Counted from the first letter of the stretch, positions 34,550 through 44,298 are shown. The stretch is 64,000 nucleotides of DNA from Candidatus Paracaedibacteraceae bacterium (GCA_019636055.1 JAHBYH010000003.1:263501-327500), one strand, 5' to 3'. Notes: generated from the letters alone by a model not told the origin. Translations and numbers: made by a program.

Positions 34550-35593
34550 ATCTTTAAAATACTCGCGGACTTCTGCTGTCTTCACTTTTGATATATGGTT
34601 TGGTTGCCATTTTGGTTCATTATCTTTATCAACTAAAAGCGCTCGAATTCCTTCAAAAAAGTCATAATGTTCGACAAAACGTTGGCTCAGTCGGTACTCA
34701 ATTGGTAAGCATTTTTTCAAAGACAACTCTTTTGTCTTTTTCAACATAGTAAAGGCAACAGCTATACTCATAGGCGATTTTTTTGCTAAGGCACGAACCC
34801 AGTCATAAGCTTTGTGGTGCTTTGCAGCATAGAGCTTTTCCAAAATATCTTCAATTCTTTTACCCTCAAAGATTTCATCAATTAAGGCCTGATTACTTGC
34901 TAGGTCCGAAGAAGGAGCAGACTCTTTATATTGGTTCAGGATTTGCTCAACATCATCGGCATTTTGTGCAGAAATAAGAGCCGTCCTTAGATCGCCTATT
35001 TTTTCTGACGATATATAATGTGTCGCCAGTCCCGTATAAATGGCATCCCCAGCTGTAATCTTTTCACCTGTAATGGCCATAAACATGCCAATTTGGCCCG
35101 GACATTTATTTAAGAAGTAACTTCCACCGACATCAGGGAAAAAACCAATCCCTGTCTCTGGCATCGCCATCACTGTTTTGTTCGTTACAATTCTATGGCT
35201 ACCGTGGATAGAAATCCCCATGCCGCCGCCCATACAGATCCCATTAATCAATGAAATATAGGGTTTGGGGTATTGGCTAATATAATAATTCAGCTGGTAT
35301 TCCTCGCGGAAAATTGCATCTTTATAGTCACGTTTACCCTCGAGTCGCGCTTGATAAACGGAACGAATATCGCCGCCAGCACAAAATGCCTTATCACCAG
35401 CTCCTTCAATCAAGACAAATGCAACCTTATCATTTTCCGCCCATTCCTTGAGAACCCGCATCATCTCACGGATCATTTCCAAATTGAGCGAATTAAGTGC
35501 TCGAGGACGGTTCAACGTAATGATGCCGGCATGCCCATCTATATGAAATAATACTTCCGGATCGTGTGTTGCTGTTTGTGCTGTTGCTGACAT
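34523..35593 (-). CDS. 3-hydroxyisobutyryl-CoA hydrolase-like enoyl-CoA hydratase family protein
   Basis: A 356-residue crotonase-superfamily protein of the HIBCH type (ECH_2), which hydrolyses 3-hydroxyisobutyryl-CoA in valine degradation. It shows GIITLNRPRALNSLNLEM, AFCAGGDIRSVYQ, then ICMGGGMGISIHGSHRI (oxyanion hole) and AMPETGIGFFPDVGGSYFL. The HIBCH-specific C-terminus continues with LPIEYRLSQRFVEHYDFFEG. It starts 9 nt after the acyl-CoA dehydrogenase gene, which fits the previous step in the pathway. Confidence 0.88.
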   Translation of the reverse strand: MSATAQTATHDPEVLFHIDGHAGIITLNRPRALNSLNLEMIREMMRVLKEWAENDKVAFVLIEGAGDKAFCAGGDIRSVYQARLEGKRDYKDAIFREEYQLNYYISQYPKPYISLINGICMGGGMGISIHGSHRIVTNKTVMAMPETGIGFFPDVGGSYFLNKCPGQIGMFMAITGEKITAGDAIYTGLATHYISSEKIGDLRTALISAQNADDVEQILNQYKESAPSSDLASNQALIDEIFEGKRIEDILEKLYAAKHHKAYDWVRALAKKSPMSIAVAFTMLKKTKELSLKKCLPIEYRLSQRFVEHYDFFEGIRALLVDKDNEPKWQPNHISKVKTAEVREYFKDLGAKELKL

Positions 35594-35602
35594 TTATATC
35601 TC

Positions 35603-36739
35603 CTAACCTAAGACTTTTCGCGCGATAATTACTCGCATAATTTCATTGGTTCCTTCTAAAATTTGATGAACACGCAGATCTCGAACTAATCGTTCAATTT
35701 GATATTCTTTGATATAACCGTAACCACCATGTATTTGTAAGGCTTCATTGACCACAGCCGACCCCACATCTGTTGCAAACTGTTTAGCCATGGCGCAATA
35801 TTGTGTTGCATTAGGATCGCCCTTGGATACCATAAAACCAGCGCGGTGTACCATAAGCCGTGCGGCTGACAACTGAGTTTCCATGTCTGCAATTTTAAAT
35901 TGGACTGATTGAAATGAGGCAAGGTTTTGACCAAACTGTTGACGCTCTTTAATATAAGATTTTGTTAAATCTAAGCCCCGTTGAGCACCACCCAAGGAAC
36001 AAGCTGCAATATTAATGCGCCCTCCGTCAAGGCCTGTCATAGCAATTTTGAACCCATCCCCCTCTTCGCCCAATCGATTCTCAATCGGAACACGGCAATT
36101 ATCAAAATTGACCACACACGTTGGTTGGGATTTCCATCCCATCTTTTCTTCTGGTTTACCAAAAGATAGACCCCGCGTTCCCTTTTCAATAACAACAGTC
36201 GAAATCCCCTTTGGACCATCATCACCGGTACGAACCATGACAACATAAAGGTCACTAACTCCTGCCCCAGAAATAAATGCTTTTGAGCCATTAATAACAT
36301 AATGATCCCCATCTCTAATGGCTCGAGTTTTCAAGGATGCAGCATCAGAGCCACTGGAGGGTTCAGTCAAGCAATAACTAGAAAGCCACTCTAACGAAGA
36401 TAATTTGGGCAGCCACTGAGCCTGTTGCTTAGCTGATCCAAATTTTTGAATCATGCCGCCAACCATATTGTGGATCGACAAATAGGCTGACGTTGCGACA
36501 CAACCATAGGATAGTGCTTCAAAAATCAAAGCACCATGTAATCGTGTTAGGTTACACCCCCCAAATTCTTCCTTTATAAAAAGTCCTGCAAATCCCAACT
36601 GCGCAGCTTCACGCATAACATCAACTGGAAAATATTCTTTTGAATCCCATTCACCTGCATATGGTTCAAGCTTTTCCTTGGCAAACTCTTCTGCCATCTG
36701 CTTAATTTGGGTTTGTTCGGAATCTAAATAAAAATCCAT
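35603..36739 (-). CDS. acyl-CoA dehydrogenase, isobutyryl-CoA type
   Basis: A 378-residue FAD-dependent acyl-CoA dehydrogenase. The FAD and substrate motifs SYCLTEPSSGSDAASLKTRA and ALQIHGGYGYIKEYQIERL are present, and the catalytic Glu is in ILEGTNEIMRVI. Pairing with the HIBCH-type hydrolase suggests it oxidises isobutyryl-CoA in valine breakdown. The intervening enoyl hydratase and later mmsB/mmsA steps are not in the window. Divergent from hemB. Confidence 0.92.
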   Translation of the reverse strand: MDFYLDSEQTQIKQMAEEFAKEKLEPYAGEWDSKEYFPVDVMREAAQLGFAGLFIKEEFGGCNLTRLHGALIFEALSYGCVATSAYLSIHNMVGGMIQKFGSAKQQAQWLPKLSSLEWLSSYCLTEPSSGSDAASLKTRAIRDGDHYVINGSKAFISGAGVSDLYVVMVRTGDDGPKGISTVVIEKGTRGLSFGKPEEKMGWKSQPTCVVNFDNCRVPIENRLGEEGDGFKIAMTGLDGGRINIAACSLGGAQRGLDLTKSYIKERQQFGQNLASFQSVQFKIADMETQLSAARLMVHRAGFMVSKGDPNATQYCAMAKQFATDVGSAVVNEALQIHGGYGYIKEYQIERLVRDLRVHQILEGTNEIMRVIIARKVLG

Positions 36740-36809
36740 GGTGCAAATTTCAATAAAATTCTATAGGATTAGGGTAACTGTTATTTAATAACAATAAAAG
36801 AGGGAATTT

Positions 36810-37802
36810 ATGATTATTGGTCGCTATCCAACCACACGTTTAAGGCGCAACCGCCAAGCTTCTTGGGTGCGTGACTTGTGTTCAGAAAACGACCTAACCC
36901 CAAGCGACTTGATCTGGCCTATTTTTGTCCGTGAGGCAGAGACGTCGCCAACAATTGCGAGCATGCCGGGTGTACAACGTCTTACCCTTGATGAGTTGGT
37001 TGAAGCAGTACAGCAAGCGGCAGACCTTGGAATCCCTGCCATAGCCCTCTTCCCTACAACACCAACACATCTGCGCAGCCATGACGGAGCTGAAGCACTC
37101 AATCCAGATAATCTAATCTGTCGGGCTGTGCGAGCAATTAAATCCATGGATCTTAATTTGGGCGTCATCACTGACGTTGCCCTTGATCCCTATACCGATC
37201 ATGGCCATGATGGAATTATCATTGACGGACGCATTGATAACGATGCAACGATCGAGATCCTTGAGCAGCAAGCTTATGTTCAGGCTCAAGCAGGAGCAGA
37301 TGCTTTGGCCCCCTCAGATATGATGGACGGACGCATCGGTGCTATTCGCGAATATCTTGATGATCACGGCCATCAAAATAAAATGATCATTAGCTATGCC
37401 GTTAAATACGCATCAGGGTTCTATGGACCGTTCCGCACAGCTGTCGGTGTTGGAACCCTTAGTGGCCTTAAGGACAAAAAAACCTACCAGATGAATCCCG
37501 CTAACAGCGATGAGTCTATGCGTGAAATTGCCCAAGACATCCAAGAAGGTGCAGATATGATCATTATCAAGCCCGGAATGCCTTATCTTGATATTATTCA
37601 ACGAGCCACAACACAATTCAATATCCCGACACTTGCCTATCAGGTTAGCGGTGAATACGCTATGATTAAGGCGGCCGCACAAAATGGCTGGCTGGATGAA
37701 GATCGTGTCGTGTTGGAATCCTTGATTGCGTTTAAACGGGCGGGGGCACAGGGGATTCTAACTTACTTTGCCTTGGATATTGCCAAAAAACTTTGTGAGT
37801 AG
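36810..37802 (+). CDS. hemB: delta-aminolevulinic acid dehydratase (porphobilinogen synthase)
   Basis: A 330-residue enzyme joining two aminolevulinate molecules into porphobilinogen for haem. The active-site lysines are in SYAVKYASGFYGPFR and MIIKPGMPYLDII, and YQVSGEYAMIKAAAQNGW is conserved. In the metal-site segment DVALDPYTDHGHDG the three cysteines of zinc enzymes are replaced by Ala/Asp/Asp, which is the magnesium-type form known in rhizobia. Full length. AGAGGGA precedes the ATG. Confidence 0.95.
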   Translation: MIIGRYPTTRLRRNRQASWVRDLCSENDLTPSDLIWPIFVREAETSPTIASMPGVQRLTLDELVEAVQQAADLGIPAIALFPTTPTHLRSHDGAEALNPDNLICRAVRAIKSMDLNLGVITDVALDPYTDHGHDGIIIDGRIDNDATIEILEQQAYVQAQAGADALAPSDMMDGRIGAIREYLDDHGHQNKMIISYAVKYASGFYGPFRTAVGVGTLSGLKDKKTYQMNPANSDESMREIAQDIQEGADMIIIKPGMPYLDIIQRATTQFNIPTLAYQVSGEYAMIKAAAQNGWLDEDRVVLESLIAFKRAGAQGILTYFALDIAKKLCE

Positions 37803-37906
37803 TGAGTTGTCAGTTAAGGCTCAATAAATTATAAGCAAAAGCTCTACACAGCCCGAACAAATTATATTAAAATAAATTATAATTTCATTTTTTGATTAGT
37901 GTAAAT

Positions 37907-38773
37907 ATGAATTTATTTGGCACCACACTTATTTTAAGTATATTATTTACATCTTCGGTATTCGCAACGATAAATACAAAGCATATTGATAAAACAAAAT
38001 ATACTATATTCTCGCCAACACCCTCTACTCATCTAAGAGAATTATCGACTGATCGTCCTGATAAAACAGAAGGTCCGTATACCGTTGATGCAGGACATTA
38101 TCAAGTTGAATTTGATCTTGTAACACTGACTTATGATCGAAACAAGCAAGATCAAACACGAACGTACGGCCATACTATATTTGCTCCAAATTTCAGAATA
38201 GGATTACTTGATCAGCTTGAACTTGATTTTATAATGACAAGTTTTAACTCTATCAAAACAAAAAGCATCACGGATCAATCAACAGACCGAAAACAAGGCT
38301 TTGATGATACAATTATACGGTTTAAATATAATTTTTGGGGCAATGAGGGGAGTGAAAAAACGTCATTCGGAATCATTCCTTTTGTTAAAGTTCCGACAAA
38401 CTCTAATCATTTAGGCAATAAATCTTATGATGGTGGGCTTATTTTTCCTTTGGATATACATATAACTGACAAGCTAGGCTTAGGACTAATGACTGAGATT
38501 GATTATCAACGAGGGGAAAGTTCTCGAAGACATGTGTTTAATTTTATTAATTCAGCCTCTCTTAGCTATGATTTTACTGACAAAATTTCAGGCTTCTCAG
38601 AAATTTTCACTCAACGATCAGCTGAACACAACTCTAAGTGGGACGTTACTTTTGATTTTGGTATGTCCTATTCCATCACCGATAACGTTCAGGTTGACGC
38701 AGGAGCCTACGTTGGCCTCGCTCGCTATTCCGATAATATTACCCCTTTCTTAGGGATGAGTTGCCGATTCTAA
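37907..38773 (+). CDS. outer-membrane beta-barrel, phenol MetA-pathway (transporter) family
   Basis: A 288-residue protein with a Sec leader (about 1-20, ending VFA). After it comes STDRPDKTEGPYTVDAGHYQ, the usual opening of the Phenol_MetA_deg family. The rest is alternating amphipathic strands, and the last residue is Phe (CRF), as in outer-membrane proteins recognised by BAM. The family is thought to form barrels for small hydrophobic compounds. ATG at 37907 is chosen; a TTG 15 nt earlier lacks support. Confidence 0.85.
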   Translation: MNLFGTTLILSILFTSSVFATINTKHIDKTKYTIFSPTPSTHLRELSTDRPDKTEGPYTVDAGHYQVEFDLVTLTYDRNKQDQTRTYGHTIFAPNFRIGLLDQLELDFIMTSFNSIKTKSITDQSTDRKQGFDDTIIRFKYNFWGNEGSEKTSFGIIPFVKVPTNSNHLGNKSYDGGLIFPLDIHITDKLGLGLMTEIDYQRGESSRRHVFNFINSASLSYDFTDKISGFSEIFTQRSAEHNSKWDVTFDFGMSYSITDNVQVDAGAYVGLARYSDNITPFLGMSCRF

Positions 38774-38776
38774 TTT

Positions 38777-39085
38777 TCAAATGGATCCATGCCAACAACA
38801 ACAAACAAGGGGATTTTTGAACTTGATGACAAGGTACGAGTGACTAATCCAAAGAATAATATCATTTGTTTGACTAACAGGGTGGATAATATCAATAGCA
38901 TTTCCCTTAACAGGATAAACCCTACACTGATCAGAATCTGATAAACAACAATCTGAAATCAATTTTCTTGTGAGTGTTTTAAATGATTCGTAACTTGAAC
39001 CCTGACCCAAGACCGCCAGTATATATTTCTTCATATAATGAGCTGCCATATTACTATTGACAACCCATAGAAGTATATTAAGCAA
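38777..39085 (-). CDS. short hypothetical protein
   Basis: A frame of up to 102 residues beginning at a TTG; two in-frame ATGs at 39048 and 39034 give 86-90 residues or so (MAAHYMKKYILAVLGQ... or MKKYILAVLGQ...). None has a good ribosome-binding site. The peptide has four Cys in the last third and no known domain. It is convergent with the barrel protein and 3 nt from it. Possibly a real small gene, possibly chance. Confidence 0.35.
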   Translation of the reverse strand: MLNILLWVVNSNMAAHYMKKYILAVLGQGSSYESFKTLTRKLISDCCLSDSDQCRVYPVKGNAIDIIHPVSQTNDIILWISHSYLVIKFKNPLVCCCWHGSI

Positions 39086-39198
39086 AAAAATCTTTAATGA
39101 TTATTAAGGACCTCTATAGCAACTCTATATAAGTAAGCTTGTTGCATCGTAACACGTCCAGCAATCTAACAAGCTTCTAGCCTCACCTGAAACAACAA

Positions 39199-39585
39199 TT
39201 ATTTATACTTTTTCTCGAAATCTTTGGCCCAGTTAATAGTATTTCTTTTTTCTATTTTGGGATGATCTACTTCAATAAAGTAAATATAGTTACCATTTTT
39301 ATCAAATCCAACGACAGTCTGCCTTTTCAAAGATGGATAAATATGGATTTTATACTCTATACAATTAGTTTCCGGGTTGAATTTCTTTGATTTCTTGTCA
39401 AAATCGTCTTTAAACATTACCTTAAAATCATTAATTGTATTTTTTTCATTTAAAAGGAAACTTAACCTAGCCATTCCATTGAGCATTTCAATTCGACTGG
39501 GCCTTTCCTTTAAGGATCCAGAGTCTTTGACTGATGAAGAGCATCCTACAAGAATAAGTGGTAAAAGTAATTTTAATTTTTTCAT
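39199..39585 (-). CDS. small lipoprotein of unknown function
   Basis: A 128-residue protein with lipoprotein signal MKKLKLLLPLILVGCSSSVK (lipobox LVGC, Cys about 15). The mature part is short, charged and predicted mixed alpha/beta (CIEYKIHIYPSLKRQTVVGF). The fold resembles small BamE-like or SmpA-like domains only loosely. It starts 12 nt after the RHH gene, so it belongs to the aroK-eipB-RHH unit. Confidence 0.65.
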   Translation of the reverse strand: MKKLKLLLPLILVGCSSSVKDSGSLKERPSRIEMLNGMARLSFLLNEKNTINDFKVMFKDDFDKKSKKFNPETNCIEYKIHIYPSLKRQTVVGFDKNGNYIYFIEVDHPKIEKRNTINWAKDFEKKYK

Positions 39586-39597
39586 TAGAGAGTCTTT

Positions 39598-39879
39598 CTA
39601 AAATATTGTGTCATACTTTTTTTCAAAACTATTCCAGTTCTTCTCATCTGGTCCGCACTCAGAGAGTATATACTCCAAGATGTGTACCCGCAAACTACCG
39701 GAAAGATTATAGACCGAGCCTTCTTGCAATCGTTTTGTATCAACGTCAAGGATAATTTGGCGAATAGATTTCTTATCCTTCTTTGCAATTATATCCAAAG
39801 CTGCCCAGAATTCCTTCTCCATGGACACAGAAGTTTGATGACCAAAGAGATCAACTGATTTTTTAACAATACCACTCAT
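39598..39879 (-). CDS. ribbon-helix-helix DNA-binding protein (RHH_4)
   Basis: A 93-residue protein of the alphaproteobacterial RHH_4 family: the strand KKSVDLFGHQTSVSMEKEFW followed by ALDIIAKKDKKSIRQIILDV forms the ribbon-helix-helix fold. Members bind DNA as dimers, probably as autoregulators. Its ATG overlaps the eipB TAA by one base, suggesting coupling. The target is not known. Confidence 0.82.
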   Translation of the reverse strand: MSGIVKKSVDLFGHQTSVSMEKEFWAALDIIAKKDKKSIRQIILDVDTKRLQEGSVYNLSGSLRVHILEYILSECGPDEKNWNSFEKKYDTIF

Positions 39880-40979
39880 TATTTAGTTTCGTAAAAGTCA
39901 ATTTCACTTAGTGTTGCTTTGACTTGGAACGAACCATAGTCCAGTGTCATATCTTTAATTACGCCACTATCAAAGACATTCTGCACCATTTCGTAATCGG
40001 GTTCCGGACCATTACTACCAGGGGCATACACGGCCAGACGCATGGGCCAAACAGAGGATGTTGATATATCTTTATCGGATTTAATTTTCAAATCTGATTT
40101 CTTAGGAGCCCCTAAAATCGTATCAACAGATACTGCCTCATGGGTTTCACTGCTCCCATCAAACACAACATTGGATACAGCAGCTTTGCCTTGTTTTGCT
40201 TCTTTCAGAGCATTGATTAAGTGATGCAATGGAAAAACAGTGTCGTAAGATGTTGCAATCTCAGATTCATTTGGTTTTGTGTACTTAATACGCGTCTGAT
40301 GGGTTGACAAATCTTTCACGGCCTCACCTTTGATAAGCTCTTCCTCTTCGCCGTTTCTAACTGTACGAGATGTGAAGCGGTAACGAGAGCCGTCATAGTT
40401 TTGCCATGTAACTAAGTTTGTTACAATTTGCTCTCCTTCCCCATCGCCATTATAAATGGTTAGGGATGAGTTTTGTTCAAAAACAAAACCATCACCCGCA
40501 TCGTAAACGTTAATAACCATTTCACCCGAAGCATCAGAGACATCGTCCCCGAAATTCTTTTCTAACGAAATGGTATATTTAGCTTTGTGCGATGCAATTT
40601 CTGTTGAATGCTCAATCTTGATCGCGTCTGATTTATTATTTTCCTTGAAAACTTTGTCTGCTGGAATAGGCTCTACCTCTCCTGCAATTGCTTTTACAGA
40701 AGTAGATGATTGCGTTTTTACTGTTTCAGCAGTACCCGAAGTCTTAGATTGGAAAAACCTGTTAATTGTTCCCCAAACACCTAAGCTTGGAGCCACCGAT
40801 GATGAATCATCAGCTACAGCAACCGGTGCAACAACACTAGAATCTGGTTTGTCATCAACATTTTTTTTGGAAAAAAAACCTTTAATTCCATCAAAAAAAG
40901 TACCTGTTGATGAATTATCAGCCATTACCGCAGAATGAGACACAGTCACGTATAAAAAAACACGACTTACGAACTTCAT
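39879..40979 (-). CDS. eipB: EipB/DUF1849 periplasmic envelope-integrity protein
   Basis: A 366-residue exported protein. Residues 1-20 are a Sec leader, about 21-110 are a low-complexity Ser/Val/Ala-rich linker, and from about 125 on it is a DUF1849 beta-spiral: AKYTISLEKNFGDDVSDASG, MVINVYDAGDGFVFEQNSSL, LVTWQNYDGSRYRFTSRTVR and PLHHLINALKEAKQG. In Brucella EipB supports cell-envelope integrity and has a disulfide; this protein has no cysteine at all. The long linker is unusual for the family. Part of the aroK-eipB-RHH-lipoprotein unit. Confidence 0.82.
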   Translation of the reverse strand: MKFVSRVFLYVTVSHSAVMADNSSTGTFFDGIKGFFSKKNVDDKPDSSVVAPVAVADDSSSVAPSLGVWGTINRFFQSKTSGTAETVKTQSSTSVKAIAGEVEPIPADKVFKENNKSDAIKIEHSTEIASHKAKYTISLEKNFGDDVSDASGEMVINVYDAGDGFVFEQNSSLTIYNGDGEGEQIVTNLVTWQNYDGSRYRFTSRTVRNGEEEELIKGEAVKDLSTHQTRIKYTKPNESEIATSYDTVFPLHHLINALKEAKQGKAAVSNVVFDGSSETHEAVSVDTILGAPKKSDLKIKSDKDISTSSVWPMRLAVYAPGSNGPEPDYEMVQNVFDSGVIKDMTLDYGSFQVKATLSEIDFYETK

Positions 40980-41008
40980 TTAAACCCCTATTGTGTCTCA
41001 AAATTAAT

Positions 41009-41620
41009 TTACAGCGATTTCAAAACGTAATCTTTTGGAAAACGATCGCGAATGTATTCTGCTAGTGCGACAATAACACGATCAACTGTTGTATTTGTCG
41101 GCTCATCAAATGTATCAACAACCACATCAGCCTCTTGATAGACCGGATATCGTTCATTAATGAGATCTGCAAGAACATCATGATGAGCTTCGGCATCCTC
41201 AAGCAATGGACGATCTGTCCTTCGGGATACACGCGCAACCAAAGTATCAAGATCAGCCTTAAGCCAAACAGAAATAGCTTTTTCCTTAATGACTTTACGG
41301 GTGTTTTCTTCCATAAAAGAACCACCACCTGTGGCTAAAACATGTGTATCTTGATCAAGTAACCGATTGATTACGCGAAATTCACCAATACGAAACGCAT
41401 CTTCTCCATAAACATTAAAAATTTCTTTGATCGGACAGCCTGCTGCAACCTCAACTTCGTGATCAGAATCAAAAAAATCAACATCAAGACGCTTTGCCAA
41501 ACGACGACCAATACTTGTTTTTCCCGCTCCCATAAGTCCAACAAGGACAATAGTTTTCGGAGCTTTAAAGCTTAATTGTGATGGATTCACGAGATTAAAT
41601 GCGTGTGCTTCTTGTTTCAT
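41009..41620 (-). CDS. aroK: shikimate kinase
   Basis: A 203-residue kinase phosphorylating shikimate in chorismate synthesis. P-loop GLMGAGKTSIGRRLAKRL at about 28-45, shikimate-binding DSDHEVEVAAG and FRIGEFRVI, LATGGGSF, and the lid arginine SRRTDRPLL. Longer than the enteric enzyme owing to N-terminal 20 residues, as in other alphaproteobacteria. aroB, the typical next gene, is missing; eipB follows after 29 nt. Confidence 0.94.
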   Translation of the reverse strand: MKQEAHAFNLVNPSQLSFKAPKTIVLVGLMGAGKTSIGRRLAKRLDVDFFDSDHEVEVAAGCPIKEIFNVYGEDAFRIGEFRVINRLLDQDTHVLATGGGSFMEENTRKVIKEKAISVWLKADLDTLVARVSRRTDRPLLEDAEAHHDVLADLINERYPVYQEADVVVDTFDEPTNTTVDRVIVALAEYIRDRFPKDYVLKSL

Positions 41621-41677
41621 AGTAGTTCAATCTTAACAAAATAAATTAACAATAACCAACAAATTTCATAAAATTTA

Positions 41678-43030
41678 TTAAACTTTATTTTTGTCTAATA
41701 TAGCAGCACGTGCTGTCCATGTTAGTGCAAAGCAAACACAGGATAACACAGCAGAACCAATAAAGAAAATAAATCCTGCATTCCAGCCATATTTGTCAGC
41801 CAACCAGCCGACAATAATGCCGCTAAGGGCGCTTCCAATATAAGCAAAAGTACCCGTTACACCAACAGCCATACCGACTGTTTTTTTGGTGGAAAAATCT
41901 GCTGCGGCAACACCAACGAGAACTTGTGGCCCATAAACAAAGAATCCGACAAGTACCATCGCAATTGCGTTCAAATAATCATGCCCGGCAGGAACTGTCC
42001 AAAAATAAATCAAGGCGCCAACCAAAGCAATCATAAAGAAAAAGCTAACAGGTCCACGACGTCCTTTAAAAACCTTGTCTGAAAGATAACCGGCTGTAAT
42101 CCCACCAATCATACCGGCAAGGTCAAATCCCATAACTTGCAACCCAGATGCCACAAAGGCAGCTCCCTTACTTTCTTTTAAGAATGTTGGAGCCCATGTC
42201 AATACCCCCATGCGAACAATATAGAGGAACATATTACCCAAGCAAACAAACCAGAGATTGCGACTGCGAGCAAGGGTTTTGACAACTTCCATCGGCGTAA
42301 TATCATTGCCATCATCATTGTCCTCAACCTCTGCTTCAGTTTTTACTAAACCACGATGAACTTCGATTGAATTTAGTCCCAATGATTTTGGCGTATCGCG
42401 CAAGCGCTCAAACAAAAAAACAGCTATAATTAACGATGCTGCAGCCGGCAAAAAGAAAAAGCTTTGCCAACCATACATGGGAATAATAAACCCAGACAAA
42501 GCAGCAATAACAGCACCACCGACTTGATGAGAAATATTTGCAATTCCCCAAACAGTACCTAACTCTGTCGGCGCAAACCAACGCGGTAACAGTTTGGCAA
42601 CAGGTGGCCATCCCATGGATTGTACCCAGGCACTAATTCCCCAAACCACGGCAAAATACCAGTATGCAGTACCAAACCCCATCAAAAGACAGGTCAGGGA
42701 TGATAACAATAAACCAATACTCATAAATCGACGGGCATTCGATCGATCACTGTAATAACCATTGACAAACTTGCCGATCCCATAAACAATTTGCCACAGA
42801 GACATGATATACCCTAATTCCATACGAGTATAACCGAACTCTTCGACAAGAACAGGTAAGGCAAAATTGAAGTTTTGCCGCACCAAATAAAATGCAGCAT
42901 ATCCAAACGTCAATGAATAAAGAATACGGACTTGCCAATAGCGATATAATTCTGAATTACCAGAGGTTTTTGCACCATTTGACACAGTAACAGGATCAAT
43001 ATTTCCTGCGACATCTTGGTTATATTTCAT
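41678..43030 (-). CDS. organophosphate:phosphate antiporter (GlpT/UhpT-like MFS)
   Basis: A 450-residue 12-helix MFS transporter of the OPA family. GlpT-like features are the first-helix region LTFGYAAFYLVRQNFNFALP, the cytosolic loop FVNGYYSDRSNARRFMSIGL and WGISAWVQSMGWPPVAKLLP, with GYLSDKVFKGRRGPVSFFFM between helices. OPA carriers exchange sugar phosphates or glycerol-3-phosphate for phosphate. In a cell-dwelling bacterium such a carrier can import host phosphorylated metabolites. The exact substrate (hexose-P, glycerol-3-P, PEP-like) cannot be read. Confidence 0.88.
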   Translation of the reverse strand: MKYNQDVAGNIDPVTVSNGAKTSGNSELYRYWQVRILYSLTFGYAAFYLVRQNFNFALPVLVEEFGYTRMELGYIMSLWQIVYGIGKFVNGYYSDRSNARRFMSIGLLLSSLTCLLMGFGTAYWYFAVVWGISAWVQSMGWPPVAKLLPRWFAPTELGTVWGIANISHQVGGAVIAALSGFIIPMYGWQSFFFLPAAASLIIAVFLFERLRDTPKSLGLNSIEVHRGLVKTEAEVEDNDDGNDITPMEVVKTLARSRNLWFVCLGNMFLYIVRMGVLTWAPTFLKESKGAAFVASGLQVMGFDLAGMIGGITAGYLSDKVFKGRRGPVSFFFMIALVGALIYFWTVPAGHDYLNAIAMVLVGFFVYGPQVLVGVAAADFSTKKTVGMAVGVTGTFAYIGSALSGIIVGWLADKYGWNAGFIFFIGSAVLSCVCFALTWTARAAILDKNKV

Positions 43031-43251
43031 AAACCACCTAAAAGGTTCGTTATTGTATTAAAGGTCAAGTCCCATCCATAGACTCCCTAAACGGTATTTT
43101 TAACAAATACCAAATTTACTGTAATATGGGCAAGCGTTTTTAATATTTCAAACTATTTCACCAATAGAAAACCTTGTTTTATAACACTTTGTCAAAACAT
43201 AAAATGTATATGCTAACAATTACAAGGTACCAAAATACCGCATTATTTTGT

Positions 43252-43280
43252 TTGACATAAACCGGGCTGTATGGGATATT
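43252..43280 (+). promoter_or_regulatory. sigma-70-type promoter of rplM-rpsI
   Basis: TTGACA (43252-43257), 17 nt, then GATATT (43275-43280), a perfect -35 with a 4/6 -10. It lies 37 nt before the rplM start. Confidence 0.65.
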
Positions 43281-43317
43281 GAGTACAGTTTTAATTATAT
43301 AAATAAGGTTTAATGTC

Positions 43318-43782
43318 ATGCGTACATTGTCTATTAAGCCAAGTGAAGTCAAAAAGAAATGGATTCTTATCGACGCACAAGATCTCGTTCTTGGTCGTTT
43401 GGCTTCTTTGGTTGCAAACCGTTTGCGCGGTAAGCACAAAGCATCTTACACACCCCATGTTGACTGTGGTGATAACGTTATCATTATCAACGCTGAAAAA
43501 GTTCACTTGACAGGCGACAAACTTGCTCAAAAGAAATTCTTCTGGCACACAGGGTATGCTGGCGGGATCAAAGAACGTACAATCGGTCAAATTATCACCG
43601 GTAAGCATCCAGAGCGCGTTATTCAAAAAGCAGTTGAACGTATGGTTCCGCGCGGTCCATTAGGTCGCCAAATCATGAGCAACTTGCGTGTATACGCAGG
43701 TTCTGAACACCCACACGCAGCACAAAACCCAGAGGTTTTAGATATTGCAGCTATGAACCGTAAGAATGTAAGGAGCATCTAA
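43318..43782 (+). CDS. rplM: 50S ribosomal protein L13
   Basis: A 154-residue L13 for the large subunit. [20 protein letters not shown] and [20 protein letters not shown] are the family signatures, and length is normal. It is followed after 2 nt by rpsI, the universal pairing. Confidence 0.97.
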   Translation: MRTLSIKPSEVKKKWILIDAQDLVLGRLASLVANRLRGKHKASYTPHVDCGDNVIIINAEKVHLTGDKLAQKKFFWHTGYAGGIKERTIGQIITGKHPERVIQKAVERMVPRGPLGRQIMSNLRVYAGSEHPHAAQNPEVLDIAAMNRKNVRSI

Positions 43783-43784
43783 TA

Positions 43785-44279
43785 ATGGCACGCACTACAG
43801 ATAAAGTCGGTCTAGAAGATCTAAAATCTGCGGTTCAAGCTCCTGCTGGAACAACAGAAGAAAAAGTAACATACAAGCAACAACTTGATGCAAAAGGTCG
43901 TTCCTATGCAACAGGTAAGCGTAAAAATGCGATTGCTCGCGTTTGGCTAAAGCCAGGGACAGGTAAAATTCTCGTCAACGGTCGTGAACTCGATACATAT
44001 TTTGCTCGTCCGGTATTGCGCATGTTGATCCAACAACCATTTGGTGTTGCAAATCGTACAGCTCAATACGATGTATGGTGCACGATTAAAGGTGGTGGAT
44101 TATCAGGTCAAGCTGGTGCATTGCGCCACGGTATCAGCCGTGCCTTGACATTCTTTGAACCGGAACTCCGTGGCGTCTTAAAAGCCGGCGGATTCTTAAC
44201 ACGTGACAGCCGTGTTGTTGAACGTAAAAAATACGGTTTGGCAAAAGCTCGTCGTCGTTTCCAATTCTCCAAGCGTTAA
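43785..44279 (+). CDS. rpsI: 30S ribosomal protein S9
   Basis: A 164-residue S9. The first 35 residues are an alphaproteobacterial N-terminal extension; the core begins [39 protein letters not shown] and the C-terminal RRRFQFSKR tail that reaches the ribosomal P-site are intact. A terminator follows 19 nt after the stop. Confidence 0.97.
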   Translation: MARTTDKVGLEDLKSAVQAPAGTTEEKVTYKQQLDAKGRSYATGKRKNAIARVWLKPGTGKILVNGRELDTYFARPVLRMLIQQPFGVANRTAQYDVWCTIKGGGLSGQAGALRHGISRALTFFEPELRGVLKAGGFLTRDSRVVERKKYGLAKARRRFQFSKR

Positions 44280-44298
44280 GCTTGCTGGAACACAACTC

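Noticed and set aside
36824-37171. 115-codon frame antisense to hemB
   Set aside because: Shadow of hemB codon use; no start signal.
43226-43239. GGTACCAAAATACC imperfect palindrome upstream of rplM
   Set aside because: Short and imperfect; not clearly an operator.
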